A program made the position numbers and the translations under genes. Under the pieces are notes generated by a model, which saw only the letters and a list, made by a program, of their open reading frames with translations, was not told where the DNA came from and ran no database searches. This document shows, one piece after another, positions 46,197-57,540 of a stretch of 64,000 bases of DNA (positions within the stretch are counted from its first letter, which is position 1; each line of letters opens with the position of its first letter). This DNA is from Dactylorhiza incarnata (Eukaryota > Streptophyta > Magnoliopsida > Asparagales > Orchidaceae), in assembly GCA_033032865.1 (NCBI GenBank), contig JAWHQI010000028.1:9071001-9135000 (forward strand), written 5' to 3'.

Positions 46197-47114
46197 ATGG
46201 CACCTGGATCTAAGGGGAAGAAGACTGCAGATCTGGCCGTGGAAGCAGCAGTGGTGGGTGTACCTTATATTGTGTAGTTTGACATGCCACATCACCACCA
46301 TATAATGCAGTTATTTGTTGCTTCCGAGATATTCAATTTATTTTCTCCAGATGGGTTTTGTTCAGAATTAGTTCGAGAATTTTATACGCACTTGGACAAC
46401 CCATCACAGACAGAGCTTGATGGAGGAGTGCAATCTTTGGTGCAGGGTCATGTGGTGATCTCCACAGTGTCTTCACTCACAGTAGACGCCTTGGTTATTC
46501 AAGATGTACTATGACATACAATCCTACTGAAGTTGGGTGATACAGCAAAAGTCACCGCACAACTAAGTTATGTCACCTACTTCATTCTAGAGGAGGAAAA
46601 ATTTGATGTGGCAGATTTGTTGCTTTCCTTGATTCATTATTCATTCAAGTTGCGGCATCCATCCCGTCAGAGATACAACAACTTGCCCCTAGGTGGCATC
46701 ATTCAATGGGTCCTTCAGGTGATGTATCCTTCTATAGAACTGGGTTTTTACTTGATGGATTGCTTTCCTCTGATTTATAGTACTTCACACTTGCGTGCTA
46801 CATTCCACCCGGATGAGCCGTCGTCGTCTACTCGACCACCTCTTCGCCGAGGAGCGTCATCTCGAGGGGATCGAGATGATTCATTTGAGTCTTTTCGAGA
46901 AGAGATGGGAGATCAGATGACAAGAGTGGAGAAGGATGTTTCTTGTATAAAGAAGATGGTGAAGTTCATGATGAAGGCATTAAAGCTAAAACCATCTACA
47001 CTGAAGCGGAGGGAGTGGGACAGCCCAGAACAGGATCCACCCCATCATTCTGTTCGGAGGAGTCACAGAAGACACTCTCCAAGTCCAAGTGTGGAGGAGA
47101 TAGACGAGGAGTAG
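46197..47114 (+). pseudogene. A2 antisense ORF (plant transposon-protein-like)
   Basis: This frame runs opposite to the element, from ATG at 46197 (MAPGSKGKKTADL) to TAG at 47114, 306 codons, with two in-frame stops (TAG at 46275-46277 and TGA at 46512-46514). Features are HHIMQLFVASEIFNLFS, ELVREFYTHLDNP, an all-beta-like stretch, ILEEEKFDVADLLLSLIHYSFKLR, YNNLPLGGIIQWVLQ, then a Ser/Arg-rich linker, a coiled segment EMGDQMTRVEKDVSCIKKMVKFMMKAL and a basic end. It resembles the putative plant transposon protein domain carried by antisense ORFs of several LTR retrotransposons. The function is unknown. A 5' splice acceptor TGATAG|ATG abuts the start. Confidence 0.6.
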
Positions 47115-47548
47115 TAGTGAAGTAGGACGGTCTGAGGGGAACATGGTTTTTTTTTTGTAATAATACATGTATTTTGACACATGTTCTTGGATGCTTGAAT
47201 ATTTTTATCTGATTTTTCTTGGTAGTTTTTTTTTTGAAGTTTTTGTTATACATATTATTTATGAATTTTGAAGTCATGAAATGAGGATTTTTAGGCAATT
47301 TTTAATATCATATGTAGTATACTTTAAAAGCTTATGTTTAGGGATTTTAATACCACATAGTAATTTTGAATTCAATTATTGATAAATGATGTATATATAT
47401 ATGTAATGAATATAAGAATGAGAAAAAAATGATTTTGAGTTTTGATTATTTTGATTTATAAACTTATTAAGTTAAAGCATATCATGAAGTAGAATAGTTG
47501 ATACTTTATATTTTTTTGTTGATTTCTACTTCATGCATTTGGTGATAC

Positions 47549-49005
47549 TTAATGAGTAAGAGATTTAGGGATCCAAAGGGGACCAAGAGTGGTGGTTCCT
47601 TTGGGTACCCAAATATATCGTGTAGGTTTATGGGTAGATATTGATGAATGGGTCCGTTCATGTGATGTTAATGTTTCAGTTTTAGTTTTGGGCCTCCATT
47701 CAAACTTTGGTTTGGTGTTATTCTTATATGAGAAATTTTCATAGCGATAGTCTTTATATTGATGATTTTTGAAGGTATTTTTCATAGGAAAGTTATGAGC
47801 ATTTAATTTCATGTTGGGAGAAGTTTGATAATGATAGTATTTTGGAATTTCATTTTGAAGTTTTTTATTCCCATTGTTTGGTTTATTCATATTTTGAGAT
47901 ATCATATTTAACTTGCTCTTAGAGTTTGTTTGAAATTGAGAATTTTTCTTTAAGATTTCCTTAAGCAAGATAATTTTAATTTCTAATTCATTGTTCTTAA
48001 GTTTCAAGTTATGTCTAGCTTTATTATACGCAATTGTGCTATTTTTAAGAGTAGAAACAATTGAATCAATATGGTTTTGGTATTCATTTCTGTATTCCTC
48101 AAATGTTTCATCCATCTCTTCAATTTCAATTTTATAACTTTTGCATGTGGCACAATCACCTTTTAAAGATGAATTTTCTAAAGATAAATTTTCATTATGT
48201 TCTTTTATACAAATGATTTCTTTTTCAAGTTCCTTAAGTTTTTCCTTAAAATTATCACAATCAAAACAAGGTTTTGTGTTTTCAAGTAAAAGACAAGTTG
48301 GTGAAACCACATCACAATTTGATTCTAAATTAACATTAGCTTTTAGTCTCTTATTTTCTAAATGCAAATTTTTAATAGTAATTTTCAATTTCTTGATCTT
48401 ACGTTTAGCAGTTTTTAGTATATTGAAACTAGAAATGGAAGTTATTACACAAGAAGAAGATTTTGACTTTCTTACAGCGCTTTTGGTAGAGGCAAAGTGT
48501 GTGCATGAAGTTCCTTCGTTATCTTTTGGGCCTCCCTCAATCATAGATGACTTTTCATCTTCTTTTTCTTTTTCCAAGTTAGTTTCCATGATTTCCATGG
48601 CTTTGCTACGAGAGAGATCTTCTTGAGTAGTGGTGGACGCTTGTATGTTCTTCTTCTCCTGAGTTTGGTCCATACCTGCGAGAGGAAAATCATACATTTC
48701 TTCAAGAAATTTCCAAACTTTATATGCACTAAAAAACAATATACTAATTTGTAAATTTCATTTGATAGAGCACAAAATAAATAATGTTTGGCTTTTGCAT
48801 TTAGTTGACGTTCCTTTTTATTTGATTCATCCGCAGGTCTTACAATGGCTAAATTCCATACTTCGATATTTAAAGTCTTAATAAATTTTTCAATTAAAAT
48901 TTTCCATCCTTTATAATTTGTTCCTTCAAATAAAGGTGGTTTAAGAGATATTTCTTCCTCACAGAAATTTGCCCCACTAGTAGAAGCGAGATCATGAGAC
49001 GCCAT
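47549..49005 (-). pseudogene. A2 gag with long coiled coil, frameshifted
   Basis: Gag starts with ATG at 49005 (MASHDLASTSG). The N-terminal domain contains PPLFEGTNYKGWKILIEKFI and LFCALSNEIYKL, the usual copia gag start. A one-base shift near 48735 leads to the second frame (FSAYKVWKFLEEMYDFP), which then stays open to 47549. The middle is a long coiled coil (AKRKIKKLKITIKNLHLENK to NELEIKIILLKEILKK). The C-terminus is rich in Asn, Lys and Tyr and ends GPLWIPKSLTH. No CCHC knuckle is seen. A closely similar protein is encoded by A3. Protease does not follow. Confidence 0.82.
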
Positions 49006-49036
49006 TATTCCCGGTTATTAAGCCGATTTGGAATAA

Positions 49037-49052
49037 CCTGGCTCTGATACCA
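49037..49052 (-). other. A2 primer binding site (tRNA-iMet type)
   Basis: The minus strand reads TGGTATCAGAGCCAGG, two bases inside the LTR end CCAACA at 49055. Confidence 0.9.
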
Positions 49053-49054
49053 CT

Positions 49055-50255
49055 TGTTGGATCGGTAGGCGCCCTTAGAGGGGGGGGGGTGAATAAGGGT
49101 TTTCAAAAACTTAAGTTATATTTTAAAAAGCTTTGTAATAATGCAGGAATAAAGATAATAAGAAGTCAAGTAAAATAAAGTAGAGACATGCTTTATTAAT
49201 ATCAAATAAAGTTATACAAAAGTTGACTTCTATGGCGCTAGAAATCGGTGGCGATGAATAGTAAACTCTTTTTGTTTTCTATCCCGACTCGCATCCCCAC
49301 GTACTGCTGTCCCTAGTCTTATCCTCCCCGGATTCGGCCTCAAGCCACTCTAGCCAACCCTTCCCCGGATGTGGCCTCGAGCACCCCATAGACCTAGCCT
49401 AGATCTAGTCGCCAACATGAGGCGAGTTTTCCCCCTAAGTCCTACCCAGACATAGTCGCCAACACGAGGCGATTTCACTAACCGTTTACAAGAAAAATAT
49501 GAAATGAAAATAAAAACTCTCTCTTGATGAACTTCTGAAGTTGGAGACGAAGATCTGCTGTAGAGTAAGCGTTGTAGAAGCGGCCTTCGTTTGGATCCGG
49601 CGTGATGAGATTCTCCTTCAAAAGTTTGCAGAGCTTTGGTAAGACATCAACTTTCGGCCAAGATAGCCTCTGGAATTCTAGCACTCTATCTCTCTCTGAT
49701 ATCTCTCTGATGTCTGCATGAAACGAGAGGAGAGGAGTCCTTTTTATAGCCTCAGTGCTAGCGCCTGCGCTAGCGCTACCGCCGGCGCTATCCCATATTG
49801 GGACACATTCTGCGTGGCAGAATCTTCAATCCGAGGAAACAATTCCCCCTTGCCAACTGTGTTCCTCGCTATCGCCTGCGCTATTGGATATCGCCTGGCG
49901 CTATCTCCTTCTATAAGTTCTCCCGACAATTTCGCTTCGAGCCAATATTTCGTCGAACAGGAATTCGTCGAACTCCGTTAAGAGTTCGTCGAGCGAAGTT
50001 TCGTCGAACGCCATGATGAGAATTTCGTCGAGCGCCGCTAATAGTTCGTCGAAAGGCAGTTAGCGCCTACGCTAGTACTATCTCCAGCGCTAGTAGATGT
50101 ATTGGATTTGTTGGCTCAACTTTGGGGGCAACCATCTTATGTAATCCTTGAGTCATGTGGACTTTGTTATCCTGTACACTTAAACACACAAGATCAAATA
50201 GACATAGGATTTGTTATTCTCAAGCCTAGGAGATGCGGAAGACCATGTTCCAACA
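49055..50255 (-). repeat. A2 5' LTR
   Basis: Minus strand: TGTTGGAACATG at 50255 to GATCCAACA at 49055, 1,201 bp. It is clearly similar to the 3' LTR but carries many scattered differences, so the insertion is not recent. Palindromes at 49752-49793, 49867-49905 and 50059-50095 and the TATA box (complement of 49740-49748) keep the same layout. G run at 49080-49089. Confidence 0.92.
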
Positions 50256-51811
50256 CCATCATTATTGATGAACTAGATCTTCTTGCTTGAGGGAGGAGGG
50301 CATAAACTTGATTGGAGTGTTAAATGAAATATAATTCTAAAACACCTTACTCTAATCAATAGTCTTGAATGAACTTCGTAAACTTCATATCTCTCATAAA
50401 TTAGCTTCATCAACACATCAAGAAAGTCACTTTAGGCGCTAAAAGTAATCTCACTATTCGTAGTCATTTTGTTTATTAATTAGGGTTGGATATCACGAGC
50501 TCTTAAATACCATCAGAATTCGAAAGTTATCTCTCGAAGGATAATGAAGAAACAGTCAGAGGGATGACTTGTAACTTCAAATCACATAATATTTGTTAGA
50601 ATCTTGTGATCTAGAAGTATTCATAGGATTAGTCTTACTGTCAACGTAATACGAGCATACAGGGTAACACATAAGAGCGTGCAGAAATTAAAGTGTTTGA
50701 TCACATTGGTTTATGAAACCGATTTCTGTATACGTATATATGATATACATTGTACCATGTTTGGGGCACACGACCCGTGGCACATGCCTGTGTGCCAAGG
50801 GTGTCTATGCCCAAAATGATGGGATAACGGTTGACAGCGGTTCTTGAACCCAAGGCGCGAGTTTCGACGGCACACGCCTGTGTGCCAACGGCGTGTGTGC
50901 AGTTTCTCATTCCAGAGCCACGAGGAGATATCCATGTACGAACCAACAGGACTTCTAAGGCACACACTTGTGTGCCAAAGGTGTGCGTGCTGGTTTTTAT
51001 TCGTATAGTTTTGTGCCTGTAAATATGTCAACTTATCATGAACTTATGCATTTTTTAGAGTTCTTCATATCGTAAAACCACGAAGAACAGATCTTTTCAA
51101 ATCGTAACTAGCATTTTGAAGGAGAGAAAAATGATCATCATCCAGTACAGAGTTCGTTGGACGGATTGCATGGTATTTTCAACGTTCATCTGGATAACTC
51201 TAGATATGTGGATACAATTCTGTGTTTGGATTTAAATGCATGTTATTCTCCTCAAAATTTGATTTCGATGCAAGTACAAACTTCTTTCTTGAATTAGTGT
51301 GTTTCAGATGGATCTTGCCAAGAGTTTCCTGTATTTCCGCTGCGCATTTGATGCTAATGAAATCCAACATAATCATCATAGGAGATAACGACTTTCGTCA
51401 TGAATCGATAGCCCATATTGAGATATTTTTCGGAGCAATGGACGCTATCATATGGATGATAATTTATGCATGGTTCTTTAATTCACATTATTTCATTTTG
51501 TTCCTGTGTCATCACCTGCGACCATGTATACTCTAAAAATCATTAGAGCATTCTAGTGTTTGTTATTATCAAGTAAACATGAGACTTGACATAATGATAA
51601 ATGAGATCACCAAATAACATAAAAAGATCTCCAACATTCAGAACATAATATCCCTCTTTGTTATTAACATAAAAGACATCAATAAATGCAAGCATGGGTG
51701 AACATAATAGCTAAAAAAGAAACACATAGTGGAGAGACCGTGGACATGAATCATGAACTACACACGCATTAAACACATGAGATTATTTTAGACATTATTG
51801 AAAGTCTGATC
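50256..51811. other. Unclassified region, probably part of an LTR (F)
   Basis: No protein-coding signal was found. The stretch continues the target sequence of A2. It contains the F palindrome cluster and, near 51331, GTATTTCCGCTGCGC, a phrase also found near the end of the E2 LTR (63727). This suggests LTR-derived DNA, but neither TG nor CA ends could be fixed. Confidence 0.4.
50777..50990. repeat. F: three CpG/TG-rich palindromes
   Basis: Units GTGGCACATGCCTGTGTGCC (50777-50797), CGGCACACGCCTGTGTGCC with CGGCGTGTGTGC (50868-50900) and AGGCACACACTTGTGTGCC with GGTGTGCGTGC (50958-50990) are imperfect palindromes spaced about 90 bp apart. On the minus strand they lie just upstream of a TATA-like stretch (complement of 50732-50750), the same layout as in the LTRs of this window. 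Confidence 0.8.
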
Positions 51812-53569
51812 TGTAGTCTAATCACCTAGAGGGGGGTGAATAAGTGCTTCAAAATATTTTAGTATTTTTAAGTTGGTGACTGTTTTAGCTCAGAGATATA
51901 AAGATAAAAAACACAACAGAGAAAACACACAAAGATTTATAGTGGTTCCGCAGATGATGGGTACTCTACTGTCCACCTTCACCTATCTAGCAGTGTTCTA
52001 GGCTAGGCCAACTCCTCCAAAAACTCAGATCAAACTGATCTTACAACTCAGGAACTCAGCAAGTTCCCTACACTCAGATCCCTCCTGGAATCCTACCTCA
52101 GGTTCCAACAACAACCCTACCTCAGAGTGCAAGCATTCCTACAGCTCAGATCCCAGCAAGGATCTTACAACTCAGATTTCCTAAGAAATCCTACAACTTA
52201 GATTTCCTCAGAAATCCTATAGCTCAGGTCTTCACAGACCCTACCTCAGACTTTTAGCAAAGTCCTGCAGCTCAGGCTTTTTCACAAGCCCTACACTCAG
52301 GCTGTCAGCACAGCTTTACAACTCAAATCTCAAGGAGATCCTATAAGAATAAATTAGAAGAAGATTTTACAGATTTAGACTCTGAAAGATATTGTTATGA
52401 ATAGCTTGAGTCTTCTTAGGCCTTTCTGAATAGAAAGGCTTCTCTTGGTCTTTCTGGAGTAGGAAGCCTTCTCTTTTTGCAACATCACTGTATCTTCAAT
52501 GGATGAGCTTTCTGATCAGGATCAGTGCCGAGCTTTCTTGAATGAAGAACTCTTCTTGCTCTCAAGAGTGGGAGCTTTCTTATTGAAGTTTGGCTTCTTC
52601 TTTTTCTTCTTCTTCTTCCTTTGAAAAATACTGGCTTGTTACTGTTCTATTGCTTTTTAGCGGCAGCCAAGCTTTTTTTCCTTTTGATTTCTCAATGATA
52701 TATTCTCAAAGTTTAGGGTTAATCGACCCTCTCATATCTTTTTATATAACTGATTCTTCTAACGGTCGAGGTCTGAAAAGGTTTTGTCTCAGACCGCTTT
52801 TCAGACATGATTGATTTGACATTTGTTTTTATCTCTTCTATTGATTTGAAATCCCGCCTTCTGAGCTTGACAAGATGACATCATCGTGTGAAGATAGCTG
52901 ACACGATGATAAATGACTTAGCAAGCTTTCTTTAGTTCATACACCGATATCGTCGTGTGCACCTTGTTGTCACGATGATACATGTCTTAACTGTCTTTTC
53001 TTGAGTCCTCACAACGACATCTGTCTTAGTTGACTATTCTTGAGTTCTCTCACCGATATCATCATATGTACCTTGTTATCACGATGATATATGTCTTAAT
53101 AGACTTTCTTTTGAGTTCTCACAATGATATCATCATGTGATGCTTGTTGTTAAGACGATATATGCCTTGGCTGATTCTTCTTGAGTCCTCACAACAATAT
53201 CGTTGTGTATACCTTGTTGACACAGTGATATATGCCCCAGCTGCTTTCTTTGGGTTTTCTCAATGATATTGTCGTGTATACCGTGTTGACACGACGATAT
53301 CATCGTGTTCTTCTTATTATCACGTCAAAATTTGACTTGACTTCTTCTGTTGCTTTCTGCGAGTCTTCACAATGATATCATTATGTGTACCTTGTTGACA
53401 TGGCGATATATGCCTTAAACATTTTGTCTTGATCTGAAAAATTATACATAGGATGTGTGATGTCATAACCTGCTCATATCATATCAGATATATATCAAAT
53501 ACAAATTGTACTTATCATTTACTTAGGGACTTCTCCAAATCTTGAACATTGTGGGTAGTGTTCCCAACA
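51812..53569 (-). repeat. G 3' LTR
   Basis: Minus strand: TGTTGGGAACAC at 53569, directly after the PPT ATATGGGGGA, to GATTAGACTACA at 51812; 1,758 bp. U3 (52870-53415) contains about seven units built from GATATCGTCGTG and CACGATGATAT, joined by conserved TACCTTGTTG spacers. The TATA box (complement of 52737-52748) follows. The end has TTCACCCCCCTCTAGGTGATT, like the A-family LTR ends. An ACCTCAG/CTCAGAT-rich, short-period repeat fills 52020-52330. Confidence 0.88.
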
Positions 53570-54187
53570 ATCCCCCATATTTGAAGAAGTCATAACCCAG
53601 TCAATGATAAAGCACAATAATGACAGTAAGAGCAAAGAGTAGGATAATAATTCCCTTTGTCTTGTGGATGTGGCAGGAGCAGCACTGTCCTTCATCATTG
53701 AACTCCTCCCCCCTTTAGAGCTTCTTCAGATAGGTCCTTCTGCAAATTGGCTTGAGTTGAGCTTTAGATACCACTGGCTCATCTCCTCGGGAGTATCAGA
53801 CAGATCCTCTTGGACTACTAACCCATTGTGTGTAGCATCCTCATCCTTAGTGATTTTATGCATCACCTCTAATACTTGAGCAGGGAGCTAAGTGTCAAGC
53901 TCCCCCTCAGTTGCAGTATCATCTAGTTGACTTTTGTCAGTCATGCTCCCCCTCACTTGCAGCTTCATTTCTGTACTCTTTTCCTGCCATCATCTAGAAA
54001 TGTAATAGAATATCATTTTGTTCATCAAGACGATATCATTTTGTGGTCAAAATGATATGGCCTTTTCTTATGCACACCTCCTTTGTAAGTCACTCCCAGC
54101 TTTCACAACAACAACTTGCATGCTTTGTTAGTGACCTTGCATCTACTAGAAGTAAATTTTAATAATAATAATTAAGGGTAGCTTAGT

Positions 54188-54762
54188 ATAAGTTATTCCA
54201 AATTGAGCATGCCCAGTTCAATTTGAAGAAATTGAACTTTGCTTCATCCAGAGGTTTAGTAAAGATATCTATCACTTGTCTATCAGTGAGGACAAACTCA
54301 AGGTGGTTGTCTTCCTTTTCTACACGCTCTCTGATGAAGTGATACTAATTTCATTGTGCTTAGTCCTGCTGTGTGACACAGGATTCTTAGTAATTGAAAT
54401 TACACTAGAGGAATCACAAAATATAGGGGTTTTACTTAGTTGTAAGTTGTAATCCTGAAGTTGATATTCGATCCATAGTAGTTGTGCACAACAACTTCCA
54501 ACTGATATGTATTTTGACTCTGTTGTTGAAATAACAACACTTGTTTGCTTCATGCTACTCCAGGAAATTAGTCTTCTCCCAAGAAATTGACATATCCCTG
54601 GGGTACTCTTCCTATCCTCTTTACATCCTACAAAATCTGCATTTGAATACCATGTTAGTTCAAAATCATTGTTCCTAGGGTACCATAGACCATGATGTGG
54701 TGTGCCCTTAAGATATCTTAGAATCCTCTTTGCAGATGAGTAATGAGATTCCTTAGGGCAAG
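54188..54762 (-). pseudogene. G pol: RT end and RNase H fragment
   Basis: The translation on the minus strand reads AKRILRYLKGTPHHGLWYP, NADFVGCKEDRKSTPGICQFLG, SWSSMKQTSVVISTTESKYIS, GSCCAQLLWIEYQLQDYNL and SRTKHNEI, the copia RNase H with its usual motifs. A frameshift near 54325 leads to EKEDNHLEFVLTDRQVIDIFTKPLDEAKFNF, the C-terminus. Everything upstream of AKRILRYL is missing. Confidence 0.85.
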
Positions 54763-54764
54763 CT

Positions 54765-56716
54765 TGTTCCGGGTAAGCATATTGTTGTTGCTCATTTGGG
54801 TTGCGTAGCCTTCAATTTTATCTTTGTATATCATTTCATAACCTAAGCCTCGTAAAAACCCAAAAGTCCTACTGATTCACCTTATGAGTTTGCTAGCACC
54901 GTGGAGAGAGTGTGACCGGTCAAGCTTATGGCTCACGACATTGATGTATTTCAGCGGAGTTACCCCTGAATTCCGGTCTTTGGCAACCCCCTCCTTAGTG
55001 GCTTGTTTACTTTCACACTGGTGCACGACTGCAAAATTCACCATGATTCACCTTTTGAGTAAATTTAAATTTCTACTTACGCATTAACACTACTTTAAAT
55101 TAGTTAGCATAGTCAGAATCTCCTTTTACTGAATTTCTATTAATTGCACGGGTATGCTACTTCGCATCTTACTCTTTCTTTGCAATTTCCTATGCTAACT
55201 AATATTTTCACATCCCGCCGGATTTGTTTGCTCGGGACGTGCAAACAGGTAAGTCAGGGGGTGTGATGAGTCCAAATTATATACCCTTTTAGGACTCATC
55301 TGCGCATATTTTCACTCACGCGCACATCACTTTTCACCAATATTCTCTTCTTTATTGATTTAATGACATTCCACTGAATGTGCACATTTCTAGCCCAATT
55401 TCGGTGTAGAATCTTATATTTCTTATTTCTGAGTATTGTGCTGTGTTTAGTTGTTATTATTGATTGCGATAAGTGCTATGATCAGTGGACCGAGCAGTCC
55501 TCCTGCTGATGCGGGCGTCATGCTGGTGTTCTGGGTGCAAATCTACCCAGGAATACTGCGCACGACCACTGGCTATATTGCGCACGACCACTGCTCGTGC
55601 ACGACTTCTCGTGCGCACTTAACCCTTAAATTTTGAGTTTTGTCTAGACAAACGCACAACCACTTGCTATAGTGCGCACGATCACTGATCGTGCACCACT
55701 GGTCGTGCATATCTAATTTTTCTGTGAGATTTTTTGTTACAGGTTCTGCCGAGACAACGAGCACGGGCACCGACCTCTAGTGCGCACGACCACTGCTTGT
55801 GCGTCATTGATCGTGCACACTGTTTCGCACAGCGCATATTTAAAGACGCCACCCATCGAATTAGGGTAGGCCATACTTCCGCCCTGCAATTTTTGAGTTC
55901 CGCCCAATGCCGTTTTCGCTCCTCCTCCATCTCCACTCATCTCCTTCATTCGGGAAACATTCTCTGGTGAAACCCTAGTGGATTCCAAGAGTTTGGAAGC
56001 ATTCCCGGCCGTCAACAACACCGTTTCTGAGTTGTTCAACCTCAGCTTGGAAGAAGAAGAAGAAGAAAACCTGACGAACGAATACGACGGAGCAAGATCA
56101 GAGATAGTGACAGTCTCTTGGTCCCGAAAGCATACATCGACCGAGCCCGGAAGTGGTTTGACAACCCACTATTCCAGCTGAGATCGACGGCTAGTCTTAT
56201 CTATTGGTTTATTCTCCACCTTTCCTTTTGTTGCTGTATTAGTTTGTAATGAACAAGACTACTCTCATTTGTCTATGAATGAAAGTGCTTCTTGTTTTTC
56301 TTAACCTTGGATATTGTGTTGTGTTGCGCTTCATCACCGCTCACCCGCATCCACTCCATTCACTCACTTGAGACTCACGTTAGCAAAGGCTAACGGTGAT
56401 TAGCGAAGAGTGATTGCGACCCTCACATTCCACACTTATTTTCTGTCCACTCCCCTAACGAAGCCCGGAATAGCGGTCGACGCACTCATCTCACTAAGCG
56501 AAGCGGTGACTTCGACCCGCATCTTTATTTTCTTATTTGTTAGTTTAGAACAACCAACCAAAGCCCCTTGTTTTACTTATTTCGCTCGTTGTAACAATCA
56601 TCACACGACACGATTCGCTTGACCATACCCTGCATTCCTCAAGAGATCGACATTTAGGGAAATTATTCACAAAATTATTACTTGACAGCGACCGGTGCAC
56701 TTGCCGTAATGCATCA
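54765..56716 (+). mobile_element. H: 3' end of an Athila-like element related to C
   Basis: The internal part (about 54765-55263) is similar to the 3' interior of C, sharing CTCATTTGGGTT, AAAGTCCTACTGA and GAGAGTGTGACCGG in the same order, and has no coding sequence. It ends with the PPT-like AAGTCAGGGGGTG, followed by a 3' LTR. The 5' part is missing. H lies on the plus strand, opposite to C. Confidence 0.8.
55264..56716 (+). repeat. H 3' LTR
   Basis: TGATGAGTCC at 55264 to TGCATCA at 56716, 1,453 bp. Start, preceding PPT and the CACTTGCCGTAA end match C, but the U3 palindromes have a different sequence: GTGCGCACGACCACT and GATCGTGCAC units at about 55555-55810. CATATTTAAAG (55835-55845) is the TATA candidate downstream. 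The short ORF at 55978-56181 in the transcribed part is not a recognised gene. Confidence 0.82.
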
Positions 56717-57491
56717 AACACTTTCCCTCATGCAATAATGAAGAAGTTCATCGGAGTGCAGAATAAGAACGTGAATCAGAGCATCAATGGGCGCATACTA
56801 AATAAAGATCAAAAGCGTCATTCGCTCACCGCATCCGGAGACATACATTGATGGACTACATCTTCTCATCTCTTCTAGTTTTCTCTTTTTCCCTTTTACT
56901 ATTTTGGTGTGTGAAATCATCCGGTGTGGACGTCGGAATCCAGTTTGGAATCCGTGGAAATCGACAGGGGAGGTCGTCAGAATTCGGAGAGGATTTGTGG
57001 AAAATCGTCCTGGGAGGGCGTCGAGATCTGGGAGATCTCGTGGGCTCTAAGACCCTTTTTGGGAGGAAGGTGAAGAGCCGGCTCGAAGACTTTTCCAGGG
57101 AGGAAAGGTAGAGAGCCAACTAGTCCTTGGATTAGGGTTGGTATAGAAAACCAAAGCTTTAATAGTCAACGCCTCCGATCTCCGGCGTCATGGAGATCTA
57201 AGTGTATTTGTATAAACAATGTTTTAATGCAATGATATGATGCTTGATCATTTTATAATATAACATGCTGTGTTTTCCCTGGTGACATATTGATTGGTGC
57301 AGTGCTATTCCTGAAACATTATCCTGTAGTATGTGTGTTGTTTCTAGAGCTAACGCCGCGTGGTAGGGTTACCGCCCAACGCTAGCTCCAGTGCGCGAAT
57401 TCCTGCTGTAATTTATTTAAATCTCAAATAGCCAATTGAAACCCTTATTCACCCCCCCCCCCCCCCTCTAAGGGAGCCAGTAGAACCTACA
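56717..57491 (+). repeat. A3 5' LTR, 3' portion
   Basis: The segment ends TTATTCAC, a C run (57452-57466), CTCTAAGGGAGCC and CCTACA at 57491, like the A1 and A2 LTR ends. One palindrome pair (GCTAACGCC..GCG and ACCGCCCAACGCTAGC, 57355-57386) lies close to the LTR end rather than in U3. The left boundary is unknown; no TGTTGG start was found after H. The 87-codon ORF at 56848 looks incidental. Confidence 0.6.
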
Positions 57492-57493
57492 AG

Positions 57494-57509
57494 TGGTATC
57501 AGAGAGAGG
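57494..57509 (+). other. A3 primer binding site
   Basis: TGGTATCAGAGAGAGG lies two bases after the LTR end, the tRNA-iMet type. Confidence 0.88.
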
Positions 57510-57540
57510 TTATTCCAAAATAGTCTTACAACCAGGAATA

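Larger units (their letters stand above)
42281..50255 (-). mobile_element. A2: full-length, pol-less Sirevirus-like copia element
   Basis: A minus-strand element of 7,975 bp with LTRs at 42281-43483 and 49055-50255 and the TSD CCATC at 42276-42280 and 50256-50260. Order: 5' LTR, PBS, gag with long coiled coil (47549-49005), an antisense ORF (46197-47114, plus strand), AT-rich non-coding DNA with PPT-like tracts, 3' LTR. Protease, integrase and reverse transcriptase are absent. Coiled-coil gag, several PPT copies and CpG palindromes in U3 suggest the Sirevirus lineage of copia; without pol this is an inference. Confidence 0.88.
51812..54762 (-). mobile_element. G: 3' end of a Sirevirus-like copia element
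   Basis: Minus strand: decayed reverse transcriptase C-terminus and RNase H (54188-54762), a non-coding part with several PPT-like tracts (complements of 53570-53579, 53705-53716, 53906-53914 and 53943-53952), and a 3' LTR (51812-53569). The upstream part of the element is lost at about 54762, where H sequence begins. Multiple PPTs and the RNase H motifs suggest Sirevirus. Confidence 0.78.

Noticed and set aside
49036..49052. tRNA gene hints at PBS sites (TGGTATCAGAGC and TGGCGCC)
   Set aside because: Only 12-18 bases complementary to tRNA 3' ends next to LTR ends; these are primer binding sites and no cloverleaf follows.
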